64,000 bases of DNA from Symbiodinium natans. Taxonomy: Eukaryota; Sar; Dinophyceae; Suessiales; Symbiodiniaceae. Positions 11,376-21,647 of this stretch are shown here, piece after piece. Both the position numbers and the translations under genes were made by a program. The notes beneath the pieces are model-generated. The model saw nothing but the letters and a program-made list of their open reading frames with translations, was not told the DNA's origin and searched no databases. The stretch covers positions 86,607 through 150,606 of the forward strand of contig CAJNDS010000213.1 of the NCBI GenBank assembly GCA_905221605.1, given 5' to 3'. Each line of letters opens with the position of its first letter. The first letter of the stretch is position 1.

Positions 11376-11442
11376 GGCCCGGCTCCTCGCCGGCGGCATG
11401 CGCCCAGCGTCGGGCCAAGGTCCCGGCCGCTGCGTAGGCGGC
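11374..11442 (-). CDS. Probable exon, PPR-like series
   Basis: After a TGCCCAG acceptor the minus frame reads AAYAAAGTLARRWAHAAG with very high GC3 and meets TAG inside the following TTAGGG repeat. Either it is a terminal exon or a GC donor lies just before the stop. The helical Ala-rich sequence fits the neighbouring PPR-type exons but has no diagnostic motif. Confidence 0.45.
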
Positions 11443-11469
11443 CTGGGCATTGAGGGATTGGGGCTGAAG

Positions 11470-11760
11470 ATAGGGGGTTTAGGGTTTAGGGTTTAGGGTC
11501 TAGGGTAGAGGGTATAGGGTTTAGGGTTTAGGGCTTGCGGTCTGAGGTTTAGGGGTTTTAGGGGGTTTAGGGGGTTTAGGGTTTCAGGGTTTCAGGGTTT
11601 TCGGGCTTTAGGGTGTAGTGTTTCGGGCTCATAGGGTTTTAGGGTTTAGGGCTCTTTTGGTCTTGGGGCTTTGGGTTTTCTCAAGGGTTTTGTGACCGTG
11701 CTTTCATGGGTTCATGTGTTTAGGGTTCTAGGGTTGAGGGCTCATAGGGCTCAGGGCTTC
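11470..11760. repeat. Degenerate TTTAGGG-derived tract
   Basis: Decayed repeats with GGGTTTC, GGGGTTT and GGGCTCA variants. Counterpart of the CCCTAAA tract at 10915-11375 on the other side of the island. Confidence 0.85.
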
Positions 11761-11964
11761 AGGGCTTAGGTCTGCATTGGGGGTCTTGGGACTAAGGTTT
11801 GACTTCGTCTTCGGCTTGAAATCCTCCCCACATCGCCATCAGCGACGAAATGCTCTTAAAGCCCTTCAAAAAGACCCCAAACCCCTAGAACGTGATTTCG
11901 GGTCTGGGGCTCAGGGTTCAGGGAACCCTCCTAGAGGCCTAAACCCCGGAAGCCCAAGCCTTGA

Positions 11965-12031
11965 ACCCTAAACCCTAAACCCTAAACCCTAAACCCTAAA
12001 CCCTAAACCCTAAACCCTAAACCCTAAACCC
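11965..12031. repeat. CCCTAAA array
   Basis: Nine to ten perfect heptamers. Confidence 0.96.
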
Positions 12032-12391
12032 GTTGCTTCTGGGGCTTGAACGGTTGCCCTGCATCCCCTGCAGCCCAAAGTCTTATTCTTAGATTCCCCA
12101 CTCTGTTTGGTAAGTTCGGGTTACCTAGACCTCCCCCCCTCCCAAGTTAACCTTAAGATGCTGGCCCTAAACCCCCGACAGGCCGGAGACCCCTAAACCC
12201 TAAGCCCTAAAACGCTAAAACCCAAAACCGCAAACCCAAAAAAACCTCAAACCCTCAACCCTAAAATCCCCAAGACCCCTAAAACCCTCAAAAACCCTCA
12301 AACCTCTTTGCCTAAATAGTCTAAAACCCTCAAACCCTAAAACCCTCAAAAAAAAAAAAACGCTGCCTTAGTGGCGCCCTGGAAGCCACTC

Positions 12392-12558
12392 CCTAAACCC
12401 TAAACCCTAAACCCTAAACCCTAAACCCTGAACCCTGAACCCTACACCCTAACCCTAAACCCTAAACCCCAAACCCTAAACCCTAAACCCTAAACCCTAA
12501 ACCCTAAACCCTAAACCCTAAACCCTAAACCCTAAACCCTAAACCCTAAACCCTAAAC
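12392..12558. repeat. CCCTAAA array
   Basis: About 23 heptamers, pure in the right half, ending exactly at the exon donor at 12558/12559 (minus strand donor C|GTTTAG). Confidence 0.97.
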
Positions 12559-12642
12559 GTCGGAGAGCCTCGGCCGGCTGCCAGCGCAGCGTCTCCTCAG
12601 CAGACGCCACGGCCGAGGCGCAGCCCAGGGCATCCAGAGAGC
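12559..12642 (-). CDS. PPR-type exon
   Basis: 84-nt exon from a CTCGAG acceptor to a C|GTTTAG donor formed by the repeat. It reads SLDALGCASAVASAEETLRW then QPAEALR, the 'A..A..WQ.AL.L' helix pattern of the pentatricopeptide repeats common in dinoflagellate proteins. GC3 is very high. PPR proteins usually bind organellar RNA; that role is family knowledge only. Confidence 0.6.
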
Positions 12643-12663
12643 CTCGAGTTTGGGGCGACAGGG

Positions 12664-12927
12664 GTTTAGCGTTTAGGGTTTAGGGCTTAGGGCTTAGGGT
12701 TAGGGTTTAGGGTTTAGGGTTTAGGGTTTAGGGTTTAGGGTTTAGGGTTTAGGGTTTAGGGTTTAGAGTTTAGGGTTTAGGGTTTAGGGTTTAGGGTTTA
12801 GGGTTTAGGGTTTAGGGTTTAGGGTTTAGGGTTTAGGGTTTAGGGTTTAGGGTTTAGGGTTTAGGGTTTAGGGTTTAGGTTTAGGGTTTAGGGTTTTAGG
12901 GTTTAGGGTTTAGGGTTTAGGGTTTGG
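12664..12927. repeat. Long TTTAGGG array
   Basis: About 37 heptamers, nearly perfect, with single GGGCTTA, TTT-loss and TTTT-gain variants. Follows the PPR exon at 12559-12642; a G homopolymer tract lies just beyond at about 12976-12993. Confidence 0.97.
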
Positions 12928-13285
12928 GGCCTCGCAGCTTCCCTTTTGGGGGGAAGGTTCGAGGGGATTTTTTGAGGGGGGGGGGGGGGGGGGGATTCGG
13001 ATTTGCAGTAGGGGCATTGGAGTTGGGGGCTTAGGGCTTGGATGTTTTTGGGTTCGGGGGTTTGGGGGGGTTTCGGATTTTGGGGGCTTTGGAGTTTGGG
13101 GCCCCGTAAACCCCTAAGCCCTAAACCCCGAAACCCCTAATTAAACCCCTCAAACCCTCCAAACCCTAAATCCCAAAACCCGAAGCCCTAAACCCTCACC
13201 TCCCTTTCAAACTCGGGCTTAGGGGCCTTGGGGCTTTGCGGATTTTGGGGGGCTTCAGGGGTTTCGAGCCCACGCCGCACCACAG

Positions 13286-13430
13286 ATAAACCCTAAACCC
13301 CAAACCCTAAACCCTATGCCCTAAACCCTAAACCCTAAACCCTAAACCCTAAACCCGGAACCCTAAACCCTAAACCCTAAACCCTAAACCCTAAACCCTA
13401 AACCCTAAACCCTAAACCCTAAACCCGAAA
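13286..13430. repeat. CCCTAAA array
   Basis: About 20 heptamers with few variants. Confidence 0.96.
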
Positions 13431-13431
13431 C

Positions 13432-13509
13432 CCAAGGCAGGTTCAAGGCAGTCCAAGACGCGAAGTCCTCCAAAGGAAGGCCTTGCAGGCTTTCCGGAAG
13501 AGATGGGTT
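13432..13509 (-). CDS. Probable internal exon
   Basis: Minus-strand island from a CCACAG acceptor to a G|GTTTCG donor in the adjoining repeat. It reads NPSLPESLQGLPLEDFASW in an open frame. The plus strand is also open (VQGSPRREVLQRKALQAF), so the strand rests on the neighbours. Confidence 0.4.
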
Positions 13510-13639
13510 CTGTGGATGCGGGGTTTAGGGTTTAGGGTTTCGGGTTTCGGGTTTCGGGTTTCAGGTTTCGGTGGGCTCAATGCAACACGCACCATGTTCT
13601 TTGGCCACAGCAGATGATCCTTCCAACTTTTTGGCTGGG

Positions 13640-13960
13640 GTCTGGGGCTTAGGGTTTAGAGCTTGGGGTTTAGGGTTTAGGGTTTAGGGTTTGGGGTTTG
13701 GGGTTTGGGGTTTGGGGTTTAGGGCTTAGGGTTTCGGGTTTCGTGGTTTCGGTCCTAGGAAAGTTGGCTCTTCTGGCCTGGTGCCTTCGAAGCCATCTGG
13801 GAGCAGCTCGACCACAGCCTCGGCGGTTTAGGGTTTGGGGTTTAGGGTTTGGGGTTTGGGGTTTGGGGTTTAGGGTTTTTGGGGTTTGAGGGTTTGGGGT
13901 TTAGGGTTTGGGGGGTCAGGGTTTAGGATTTGGGGTTTAGGGTTTGTCGGCATGTGGGAA
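13640..13960. repeat. TTTAGGG / TTTGGGG mixed array
   Basis: Alternating TTTAGGG and TTTGGGG units in two blocks around a 90-nt non-repeat stretch (13742-13830). Confidence 0.9.
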
Positions 13961-14160
13961 TCTCTGTCGTCCCGCTTCTTGTTGGAGGGGTCGTGAGGCA
14001 AGCCAAATCCCTTAACCCTAAATTTACTAAACCCTAAACCCTCAACCCTAAACCCTACACTCCCTACACCCAAGCTCCAGCATCCCCCACCCCCCCCCCC
14101 CCCCCCATGCTTTAGCTACGGCGCTCTTGCCAGCTCAGAGTTGCAGGGGAACATTACCCC

Positions 14161-14257
14161 CTGGTTCTTAGCAGGGAATGAGGCAATGAGGGCCCTACAT
14201 AATCCCCTAAAGCGTATATAAAGGGCCCTCATCCCCTCATTCCCTACTAAGAACCAG
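14161..14257. repeat. Family C inverted-repeat element, complete
   Basis: 97 bp with near-perfect terminal inverted repeats CTGGTTCTTAG.AGGGAATG and CATTCCCTACTAAGAACCAG. The core contains GGGCCCT.C..AATCCC..AAAG and TATATAAAGGG. Flanked on both sides by C- or G-homopolymer tracts. Confidence 0.85.
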
Positions 14258-14647
14258 CCAGATTAACCTACCGGGGGGGGGGGGGGGGAGGAAAGAGGGG
14301 CTTCTCGAAATGTAGATCTCAAGGGTTGAGGGGTTTGGGGCTCGCCTTTAGGGTTTAGGGGTTGGGTGCCGGCTACGAAGCGACGGCTACGATGACGAAA
14401 GGACGTCCTACCACATGATGGGGTTTAGGGTGTAAGCGCTTAGGATTTAGGGTTCGGGTTTTGGGCTTCCGGGTGGACCTGTGTTTAGGGTTTAGGGGTT
14501 TAGGGTTCAGGGTCCAGGGTTTAGGGTTTTGAGTTTCAGTCTCAAGCCATCGCAGGGACAGGAGGGCTTCCAAGCTTGAGGGCCCTTCGAGAAGAGAAGC
14601 CCTGACACGGATGGCTCCTGAGTCCTAGGGTAGTTGCATGGGGCCCT

Positions 14648-14740
14648 TAGCATGGGGCCCTTCGAAGAGAACCCCTTTATATCCCTTATAGACCCTATCA
14701 CAACCCAAGAACGCCCATATAACTACCCTGTGGGTTAGCT
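14648..14740. repeat. Family E element
   Basis: Contains the family E signature GGGCCC..CATGGGGCCCTT..GA at one end and CATATAACTACCCT at the other. Confidence 0.55.
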
Positions 14741-14833
14741 AGCTACTTATACCGCCTTTACAACCCTTGAGCCTAAAGTAAGCATGTCTAAGTAGGTTCC
14801 CCAAACCCCTTCGTTCCCCCATGGTCCATCCAA

Positions 14834-14911
14834 CCCTAAACCCTAAACCCTAAACCCTAAACCCTAAACCCTAAACCCTAAACCCTAAACCCTAAACCCT
14901 AAACCCTGAAC
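14834..14911. repeat. CCCTAAA array
   Basis: Eleven heptamers, ending at the exon border at 14912. Confidence 0.97.
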
Positions 14912-14978
14912 CCCAAGGTCTACGGAAGTCAACCCGAGCCCCTTGAGGTCGCTTCGCGCCAGGACCCACCGCGCTGGC
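14912..14978 (-). CDS. Probable internal exon, PPR-like series
   Basis: Minus-strand exon candidate from a CTTGAG acceptor to a GG|GTTCAG donor. The GC3-rich frame reads ARWVLARSDLKGLGLTSVDL. Helical and leucine-rich; no diagnostic motif. Confidence 0.45.
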
Positions 14979-15009
14979 CTCAAGGACTTATTGGGGCTAG
15001 GGGGCTTCG

Positions 15010-15052
15010 GGTTTAGGGTTTAGGGTTTAGGGTTTAGGGTTTAGGGTTTAGG
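15010..15052. repeat. TTTAGGG array
   Basis: Six perfect heptamers. Confidence 0.96.
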
Positions 15053-15082
15053 GAAACCCCGACCCAGCAGATGCTTGACGGC

Positions 15083-15213
15083 GTACTTGAAGGTTCATGA
15101 ATGGGTGCTGATAAGTAGGGATACTACGGGACCCGAGATTAAATAGGAATAACAAAGTCACCCTTATTGCCCACTTGTAACCAAACTGTTGAGTACCCAT
15201 GAACCTCCAAGCA
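15083..15213. repeat. Family A element
   Basis: Left terminus GTACTTGAAGGTTCATGAAT, right terminus GTACCCATGAACCTCCAAG. Core contains GATAAGTAGGGATA and TTATTGCCCACTTGTAACC. About 130 bp. Confidence 0.8.
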
Positions 15214-15214
15214 A

Positions 15215-16470
15215 TGGAGCTCAAGGTCTATAAGGCTGCTTCCTTGTTGGGGTCATGTTAAAAGTTATCATTTTCATTCCTTGCTGGGAGTTTAATAGGA
15301 CAAAATGTAAAATCATTGCCAACAAGGACCCAGTAGACTTCTGGGAGGTTGTTGATATTGCTGAGACACTCGCGACGTTGCCCAGGATCGGGGATGTTGA
15401 GCCGGGTGAGGGCTTAGGGCTTAGAACCAGGCTGAGGGCTCCTTTTTTCTAAACCGTAAACCCTAAACCCAAACCCTCAACCCTCAACCCTAAATCCTAA
15501 GCCCTAAACCCTAAACCCTAAACCTTTTGTTTTTTCTGCTTCATTATTCTTACATGGGGGGGGGGGGTTTAGGGTTTAGGGTTTAGGGTCCCTTATAATA
15601 TGGACCCCAGTAAGGTACTCCTAATTTCGGAAACCCCACATGACTAGTGCAGAAGGCATGGGTTGCAAGCATGATACTGCTACACTACTATATTTACTCT
15701 ATTGGCACGTTCCGATATTCGCATGCTAGTAGATTACAAGATTGTCATGCAAATATATTCTGGAGCAGTCATATTCTTACATGGTTCTGCTACTATAATA
15801 CCATTGAGCCAGGCAATTTGTAGCCTGAGCTAAGAATCTTACGCTTAACACACAGGCTGCTTTGCATCCTTTCGGAACCCGTTCAGTCAAGTCTCAGCTG
15901 GCAATTGCCACATTGCGGCTGATGTCATCCGGCACTACCTGAGTACTGCCGGAAACTTTCCGAGAGGTTGCTCCAACGTCATGGGACAGTCAACCTGCAA
16001 TGCATTCTCAACAAAATTCATGGTGAATACCATTGATTAGCTGGTATCACCTGTATAGCTACCGGTAAACTGAGTCTCAGTAGATCCATCGGATAACGCT
16101 GCAACGTGGGCAGCTTGGCTGTGCCGTCCCAATGTAGAGAAGTCAGGGAACAAGACTAAAGAGCGAAAGAATTGCAGTCTTTCAGCTGAAGGCGCTCTCA
16201 GAGACAGCCTTTCCGGGCCATCTTGGACTATTTTTTTAACATTCAGGGTGGTGAGGGACTCTAAATTCTGGGGGTGCCCTACATAACTATGCAAGGCTCC
16301 ACAATTTCATGGGATCTCCAAAAAAAGGCCCTGACTTTAGAGAACCTCCCATATGAGTTAGGCTCAAAGTATGACCACATCTTCCAGGTTGCCCGTTTCA
16401 ATGTGCGTTTTTCTCGGAGAACTGAAGAGCCCATCCTTGGAACACAAGCCCTGAACCCTAGCCCTAAACC
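15215..16470. other. Intron sequence, mostly unique
   Basis: A 1.2-kb AT-richer stretch with only two small repeat traces (about 15450-15530 and 15558-15590). Open frames at 15255-15452 plus and 16037-16294 minus show no codon bias or known motif. I see no gene. Confidence 0.45.
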
Positions 16471-16551
16471 GGAAACCCTAAACCCTAAACCCTAAACCCT
16501 ACACCCTAAACCCCTGAACTACCCTTAACCCTGAACCCTGAAGCCTTAGAC

Positions 16552-16630
16552 ATCGCGACCGGGGGCCGGAACGAGAAGATCGAGCATGCGAGACAGCAGC
16601 ATCAGGGCACGCTCCCATTGTGTGGCCTTT
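16552..16630 (-). CDS. PPR exon
   Basis: 79-nt exon from a CCTCCAAG acceptor to a T|GTCTAA donor. The frame reads ATQWERALMLLSRMLDLLVP, matching the second helix of dinoflagellate-type pentatricopeptide repeats (QW..AL.LL..M). It continues the repeat begun by the exon at 16994-17054. Confidence 0.65.
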
Positions 16631-16896
16631 CTTGGAGGTGGTACTTGTAGCGGTTTAGGGTTTAGGGTTTAGGATTAAGGGTTTAGGGTTTAGGGTTTAG
16701 GGCTTAGGGTTTAGGGCTTAACCCCGGTTCCAAGTCCACTGACAACTTGGGGGGGATTTCGGGGGCTTGTATGAGTACAGTTGTAGTTGGGGTGAGAACT
16801 ACCCTGAACCTCCAAGTTGGGTAGTTCGATGCACTTTGGGGGCTACTAAGGGGTTCTGGGGATTCTGGGTTGGGGTTGCCGGATCCACCCCGAAAC

Positions 16897-16993
16897 GCGA
16901 AACCCTAAACCCTAAACCCTAAACCCTAAACCCTAAACCCTAAACCCTAAACCCTAAACCCTAAACCCTAAACCCTAACCCTAAACCCTAAAC
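16897..16993. repeat. CCCTAAA array
   Basis: About 13 heptamers, ending exactly at the donor of the PPR exon at 16994 (minus strand T|GTTTAG). Confidence 0.97.
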
Positions 16994-17054
16994 AGATCCC
17001 CATTCGGCCTTCTCGCAGGTGCTCAGGAGGCTGTTGAAGCTGAAAATGTCCGGC
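16994..17054 (-). CDS. PPR exon
   Basis: 61-nt exon from a CCCCAG acceptor to a T|GTTTAG donor provided by the repeat. It reads PDIFSFNSLLSTCEKAEWG, a textbook pentatricopeptide first helix (PD..S.N..L..CEK...W). One nucleotide precedes the first full codon. This is one of the clearest anchors for the minus strand and for the rule that repeats abut the splice sites. Confidence 0.8.
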
Positions 17055-17276
17055 CTGGGGCGGTTTAGGGTTCAAGGTTAAGGGTTTCAGAGTTACAAGG
17101 GTTTAGGGTTAGGGTTTGGGGTTTCGGGTTTGGGTTTGGGATTGGGGTTTAGGGTTTAGGGCTTAGAGAGGTCCAGGAGAAGATGAAAACGACAGCCATG
17201 GTCCAATCAGCTAGCCGAAGGCTTGGGCCCTGCGCAGGTGAAGAGCCCCGCGAACCGAAGCCCAGCTGTTAAGGGG

Positions 17277-17360
17277 GGTTTAGGTTTAGGTTTAGGGTTT
17301 AGGGTTTAGGGTTTAGGGTTTAGGGTTTAGGGCTTAGGGTTTAGGGTTTAGGGTTTAGTA
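17277..17360. repeat. TTTAGGG array
   Basis: About 12 heptamers; a G homopolymer follows at 17391-17408. Confidence 0.95.
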
Positions 17361-17609
17361 ACGGGACGGGAGTCCCTGTTACACAAGGCCGGGGGGGGGG
17401 GGGGGGGGTGAGGTTCACTGAAAACCTCTACAGGACATTCCTTGTAATCATACAAGTATCCCCAAGAGGACACCGAATTTATACACTCACCAAGATTGTA
17501 ACGGAAGCGTGCATACACTCAGCAACAGCCGAAGTAGAAGCCCTACCTCAGAGCCTCATATAGTTGAAGGTACGGGACTTGACATAAGGGCCCATGAGCC
17601 CATAGATCT

Positions 17610-17710
17610 ATACTTAAAGGTTCAAGGGTACGTGTGAGCGGGGGATATGAGTATCCGAGATAAGTTGACAGCCATAACCCTGCGTAGAAGAGCGCATGAA
17701 CCTGCAAGTA
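17610..17710. repeat. Family A element, diverged
   Basis: Left terminus TACTTAAAGGTTCAAGGGTAC, right terminus CATGAACCTGCAAGTA. Confidence 0.65.
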
Positions 17711-17715
17711 GATGA

Positions 17716-17829
17716 ACCCTAAACCCTAAACCCTAAACCCTAAACCCTAAACCCTAAACCCTAAACCCTAAACCCTAAACCCTAAACCCTAAACCCTAAA
17801 CCCTAAACCCTAAACCCTAAACCCTAAAC
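17716..17829. repeat. CCCTAAA array
   Basis: About 16 perfect heptamers, directly adjoining both the family A element on its left and the PPR exon on its right. Confidence 0.97.
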
Positions 17830-17915
17830 CCACATCTCCTGAGGAGAGCCCTAGCCTCAGCCCTCAGCTGAAAGCCCTCCTGCGCCATGGACATCACCAG
17901 GGCCAGGGCCAGCTC
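17830..17915 (-). CDS. PPR-type exon
   Basis: 86-nt exon from a CCCCAAG acceptor to a G|GTTTAG donor. It reads ELALALVMSMAQEGFQLRAE then ARALLRRC. The 'AL.L...M...G' helix is the PPR second-helix pattern. GC3 is very high. Confidence 0.6.
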
Positions 17916-17954
17916 CTTGGGGATGAAGGAAGGTTCGCGGGTACCGAGAGTAGG

Positions 17955-18085
17955 GTTTGGGGTTTAGGGTTTAGGGTTTAGGGTTTAGGGTTTAGGGTTT
18001 AGGGTTTAGGGCTTAGGGTTTAGGGCTTAGGGTTTCGGCTTTCGGGTTTGGGGTGTGGGGTTTAGGCTTGGGGTTTAGGGTTTAG
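17955..18085. repeat. TTTAGGG array
   Basis: About 12 perfect heptamers grading into GGGCTTA and TTTGGGG variants. Confidence 0.94.
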
Positions 18086-18096
18086 AGTTTGGGGTC

Positions 18097-18197
18097 TACT
18101 TGAAGGTCCATGGGGAAACCATAGAAGGAGGGTTGCACGTAACCCGTAGTTACCCTACCTGTAACCCTGCCTCTCAGTACCCATGAACCTCCACGCA
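18097..18197. repeat. Family A element
   Basis: Left terminus CTACTTGAAGGTCCATGGGG, right terminus GTACCCATGAACCTCCACG. About 100 bp. Confidence 0.8.
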
Positions 18198-18559
18198 AGG
18201 GGTTCAAGGGTTAAGGGTGTTGGGCTTAGGGTTCAGGACCTTGGGGTCAAATTGATTCGGGTTTAGGGTTCAGGGTTTAGGGTGTGTCAAGCCTGACGCG
18301 CGGCTGTTTGTTGCCCGCCCCCCCTCCCGGCGTTCGTTGTGTGATTTTTTTTCTCTTTTTCTTACCCCCTTCGCTGAATTACAATCACGTCGCGCGGAAG
18401 TTGAGTTGTAGCCGAAGGATGCAACTTAACTTGCGCGCAGATGTTTAAGAAGAAAAGGCTTTGGAGAAGCCTGAGGCAAGCTTTCCCCGGAAAAGCCTCC
18501 GCCAGAATAACAGCACAAGGTTATTGATGAGGATACACGGTCCGGATTATGCGAGACAA

Positions 18560-18860
18560 CGATCGGAGTGAAACTACCTGGCTGCCGCCAGAATAGCAGA
18601 ACATCGGTTGGAGCAACCCGAGCAGAGAGCTGGGTCCAGGTTTCACGTGAAACCACGTGGCTGCCGCCAAAATACAAGATTGTGGGACCAGATTGTTTCT
18701 CTCGGAGCAGGGCCCGGGTTTTACGTGAGACTACCTGGCTGCCGCCTGCAAAACAAAGCCGCCGCTTCCTCTCAGAAGAGACCAACATGCACGCTCTTGA
18801 TCTGTGGGCAAAACAAAGCCGCCGCTTCCTCTCAGAAGAGAGACAACATGCACGCTCCTG
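18560..18860. repeat. Degenerate tandem repeats
   Basis: Three copies of a block containing ACSTGGCTGCCGCC, then two 62-bp copies containing AAAACAAAGCCGCCGCTTCC (about 18750 and 18812). A 16-bp palindrome, GGTTTCACGTGAAACC, lies at about 18639-18654. The overlapping open frames on both strands repeat with the DNA and are not taken as genes. Confidence 0.75.
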
Positions 18861-19189
18861 ATCCGTGGGCTTTGTACAGAGCTTTTTGAAGGCAAGCTTT
18901 CCTTTCAAGGGGCAGGGTCTCTGGCAGGAACTTTGGGAGCCTTGAAAGGCTCTGGAGCTTCTGGGAGTTGAAAAACGCTTTCAAAAAGGCTTTGAAAACC
19001 CAAAAATCAGGAAAATTAGGGGGTCATTTCTGCCTTCGAATTCCTTACGTGATTTACATGGGAATCGACCACTTTTGACCGAATCCTCCTTGTGGGCTCC
19101 GGACAGAGCTTTCCGAAAGTCGCGGGCTCCGAAATGCTGTGGGAACGGGGAGGCCTCCTGGTGGACACGTCACTTTGGGAAGCCCTTCT

Positions 19190-19350
19190 TGTGCACTCGA
19201 AATCATCAGAAATGTTCCGAGAGAAGCCTAAAAGGCTCAGATGGCCCGGGAGAAGCCAACAGGAAGCCCAAAAGGCCCAGAAATGCTCGGGAGAAGCCCA
19301 AAATGTCTCGGAAATGGTCCGGGAGAAGCGCAAAAGGCTCCCGAAGCTCC
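19190..19350. repeat. Degenerate tandem repeat of about 33 bp
   Basis: Repeats of GGGAGAAGCCCAAAA.GCTC followed by G.AATG. Open frames on both strands here follow the repeat and lack family motifs. Confidence 0.7.
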
Positions 19351-19870
19351 TTGTGGGCTCTGAACATAGATTTTGATCCCTCTCAAGGGGGAGTCGGAGT
19401 TTTGAGCAAGGGGGGCCTCCCAATACTAAATTGTCTTGAAAATGGAAAAATACAGGGGTCCCCTAAATACTCCCAAGCAGCTTGAAAAAGCTCTCAAAGG
19501 AGCTTGTTGGGGGGGTTCAAACAGCACTGGGAGGCTTCCGGGAGGAATTAAGATTTAAGATTTCCTTTCGGGAATGGGGTTGAAGTTTACAGGGTAGACC
19601 TTTTTATAGTCGTCCCATTAGAGGGGCCTTGCCTGGGAGGAGAGGCTGCAGAGGCTTCACCCTCTGCAGTGGTGTGTCTCGCTTCGCGACTAGGTCGCGC
19701 TCGCGGCCATGACTTTAGGGCTTAGGGTTTAGGGTCTAGGTGCAGCTTAGTGTTCAGGACTTGAGCCCCTTCTTCCGGTGTCTTTAGCCGAACTCCCGAC
19801 CCTTCTGAGGAGGAGCGCCAGCAAGACCCACGGAAACTGCGGGTCCCAAGCTTTACATGGTCCCTTTCCG

Positions 19871-19985
19871 AGACCCGGGAGGAACCTAGGAATAAAAAGG
19901 GTGCCCTTTTTGGATTTGAGGGGATTATATAAGGGAACCCCAACCCTAAAAAAAGGAAAAACAAGAATGCCTACTCCCGGTCCTA
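19871..19985. repeat. Family F element
   Basis: Termini GAGACCCGGGAGGAACCTAGG and CTACTCCCGGTCCTAG, with GGGAACCCCAACCCT..AAAAAAGGAAA in the core. Second copy at 51608-51715. Confidence 0.65.
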
Positions 19986-20236
19986 GTTTCTATGGTCCCT
20001 TACCTTCTTTCAAGGGTTCTGAAGTATGGGCCCCCTTGATTTTCATAGGGTGGAATAAGGGGCTCTGGATTCAAGGGCCTTGAAGCAAGGGAGACCATGT
20101 GCGAGCCTCAGAGAAGCCGAGAGGATTCTAAACCCTAAACCCTAACCCTAAACCCGAAACCCTAAACCCTAAACCCTGGGACTGCTGCCCATCTCTGGGA
20201 GAACTCCAACGCAGCCAGGACGACCTCATCCGATTT

Positions 20237-20560
20237 GGGGGGGGGGGGGGGGGGGGGGGGGTTTAGGGTTAGGGTTTAGGGTTAGGGGGTCTAGGGTTTA
20301 GGTTTAGGGTTTAGGGTTAGGGGTTAGGTTAGGGGTTAGGGTTTAGGGTTTAGGTTTAGGGTTAGGGTTTAGGGTTTAGGGGTTAGGGTTAGGGTTTAGG
20401 GTTTAGGGTTTAGGGTTTAGGGTTTTGGGTTTAGGGTTTTTAGGGTTCGGGTTTCGGGTTTAGGGTTTAGGGTTTAGGGTTTAGGGTTTAGGGTTTAGGG
20501 TTTAGGGTTTAGGGTTTAGGGTTTAGGGTTTTGGGTTTAGGGTTTAGGGTTTAGGGTGGG
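20237..20560. repeat. G homopolymer followed by TTTAGGG array
   Basis: About 25 consecutive G (20237-20261), then some 40 irregular TTTAGGG units with many TTAGGG and GGTTAGGGG length variants. Confidence 0.93.
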
Positions 20561-20561
20561 T

Positions 20562-20670
20562 TGAGCTCATGGGGTACTGATAAGTCGGGATATAAGAAGG
20601 GCAGCTATGGCTTTAACCTTTATTAGGGTACCTAGAACCCTACTTCTGAGTACCCATGAACCGTCAAGTA
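20562..20670. repeat. Family A element, left end eroded
   Basis: Starts GAGCTCATGGGGTAC and ends GTACCCATGAACCGTCAAGTA. Core contains GATAAGTCGGGATATAAG. Confidence 0.7.
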
Positions 20671-21470
20671 GGGGGCAAAGTGATGGAGGGTTTAGGGTTT
20701 TTTGGGGTTTTTGGTTTGGGGGAGGGTTTGGGGTGTAGGGCTGCATGGAGCTTATGGGTAGTTCGAGTCGAGAAACTCTAGGGCCTTGGGATGTCGGCCT
20801 GGTAATCTGTAGACAAGGGTTAAGGTTTAGGGTTTAGGTTCAGGAGTTTCAAATTACTGCTGCAAAGGCATGGTAATTACAGGGGGTTGCGGGGGTGTCT
20901 GGGCTTTCAGGTTTTGCATAACCCCCCGCTCCGCAACGTCGCCCGCCCACTCGCCCACCCTGCCAACTGCCAGAAGCTACTTGGAATATCTATACCTAAA
21001 AAGGCCTGTTTTTGTTGATTTCATTTATGCCCTCAGCCCTACCTAAAAATAAACTCCGCAAAATCGGGCAGAAAGGGTTTAGGGTGCATTCCCTGGACTG
21101 CTTCAGCAGACGCCAACGGGAAACTGGGGCTGCCCACGTTCCGCGTGACCTGGGACTCTCATATAGGGTTTAGGGCTTAGGGTTTAGGGTTTAGGGTGGA
21201 GAGAGGAGGGTGAACCAAGTGTCGAGAGGTTTGGGGAGGGCTTCGGACTTCAACGGGCCCTCTGAACAATGTTCCTAAACATGATCCTGAGAATGCAAGA
21301 TGTCCCAGGTTTAGCGGGCTTAGGGCTGAGGGGCCCTTTTGGTGGAGTCAAACTACTCTGCCCCCACTCGTTCGAATCCTACCAACCTGGGTAGCTATGC
21401 TGATGTACTAGAACCCCGCGCCTCCCCCCAAAAACAAAGACACACATACACACACAGCAAAAAGGTGCTT

Positions 21471-21532
21471 AAACCCTAAACCCTAAACCCTAAACCCTAA
21501 ACCCTAAACCCTAAACCCTAAACCCTAAAACC
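21471..21532. repeat. CCCTAAA array
   Basis: Nearly nine perfect heptamers; the following GC-rich island (21540-21645) is a possible exon but its strand is undetermined. Confidence 0.96.
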
Positions 21533-21647
21533 TTTCAAAATCCCCCCTCCCCCCCCTGCTGCGCCCAGCCGCCAAGTCAGCAGAAGCGCCGAGGCTTCCA
21601 AGCCCAGCCATGGCTTGCCTCGCGCGTCTAAAGCAAAGCTGGGATTA

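Noticed and set aside
21360-21385. TTCGAATCC resembling a tRNA T-loop
   Set aside because: The flanking bases do not form the T stem and no D arm or acceptor stem fits on either strand.
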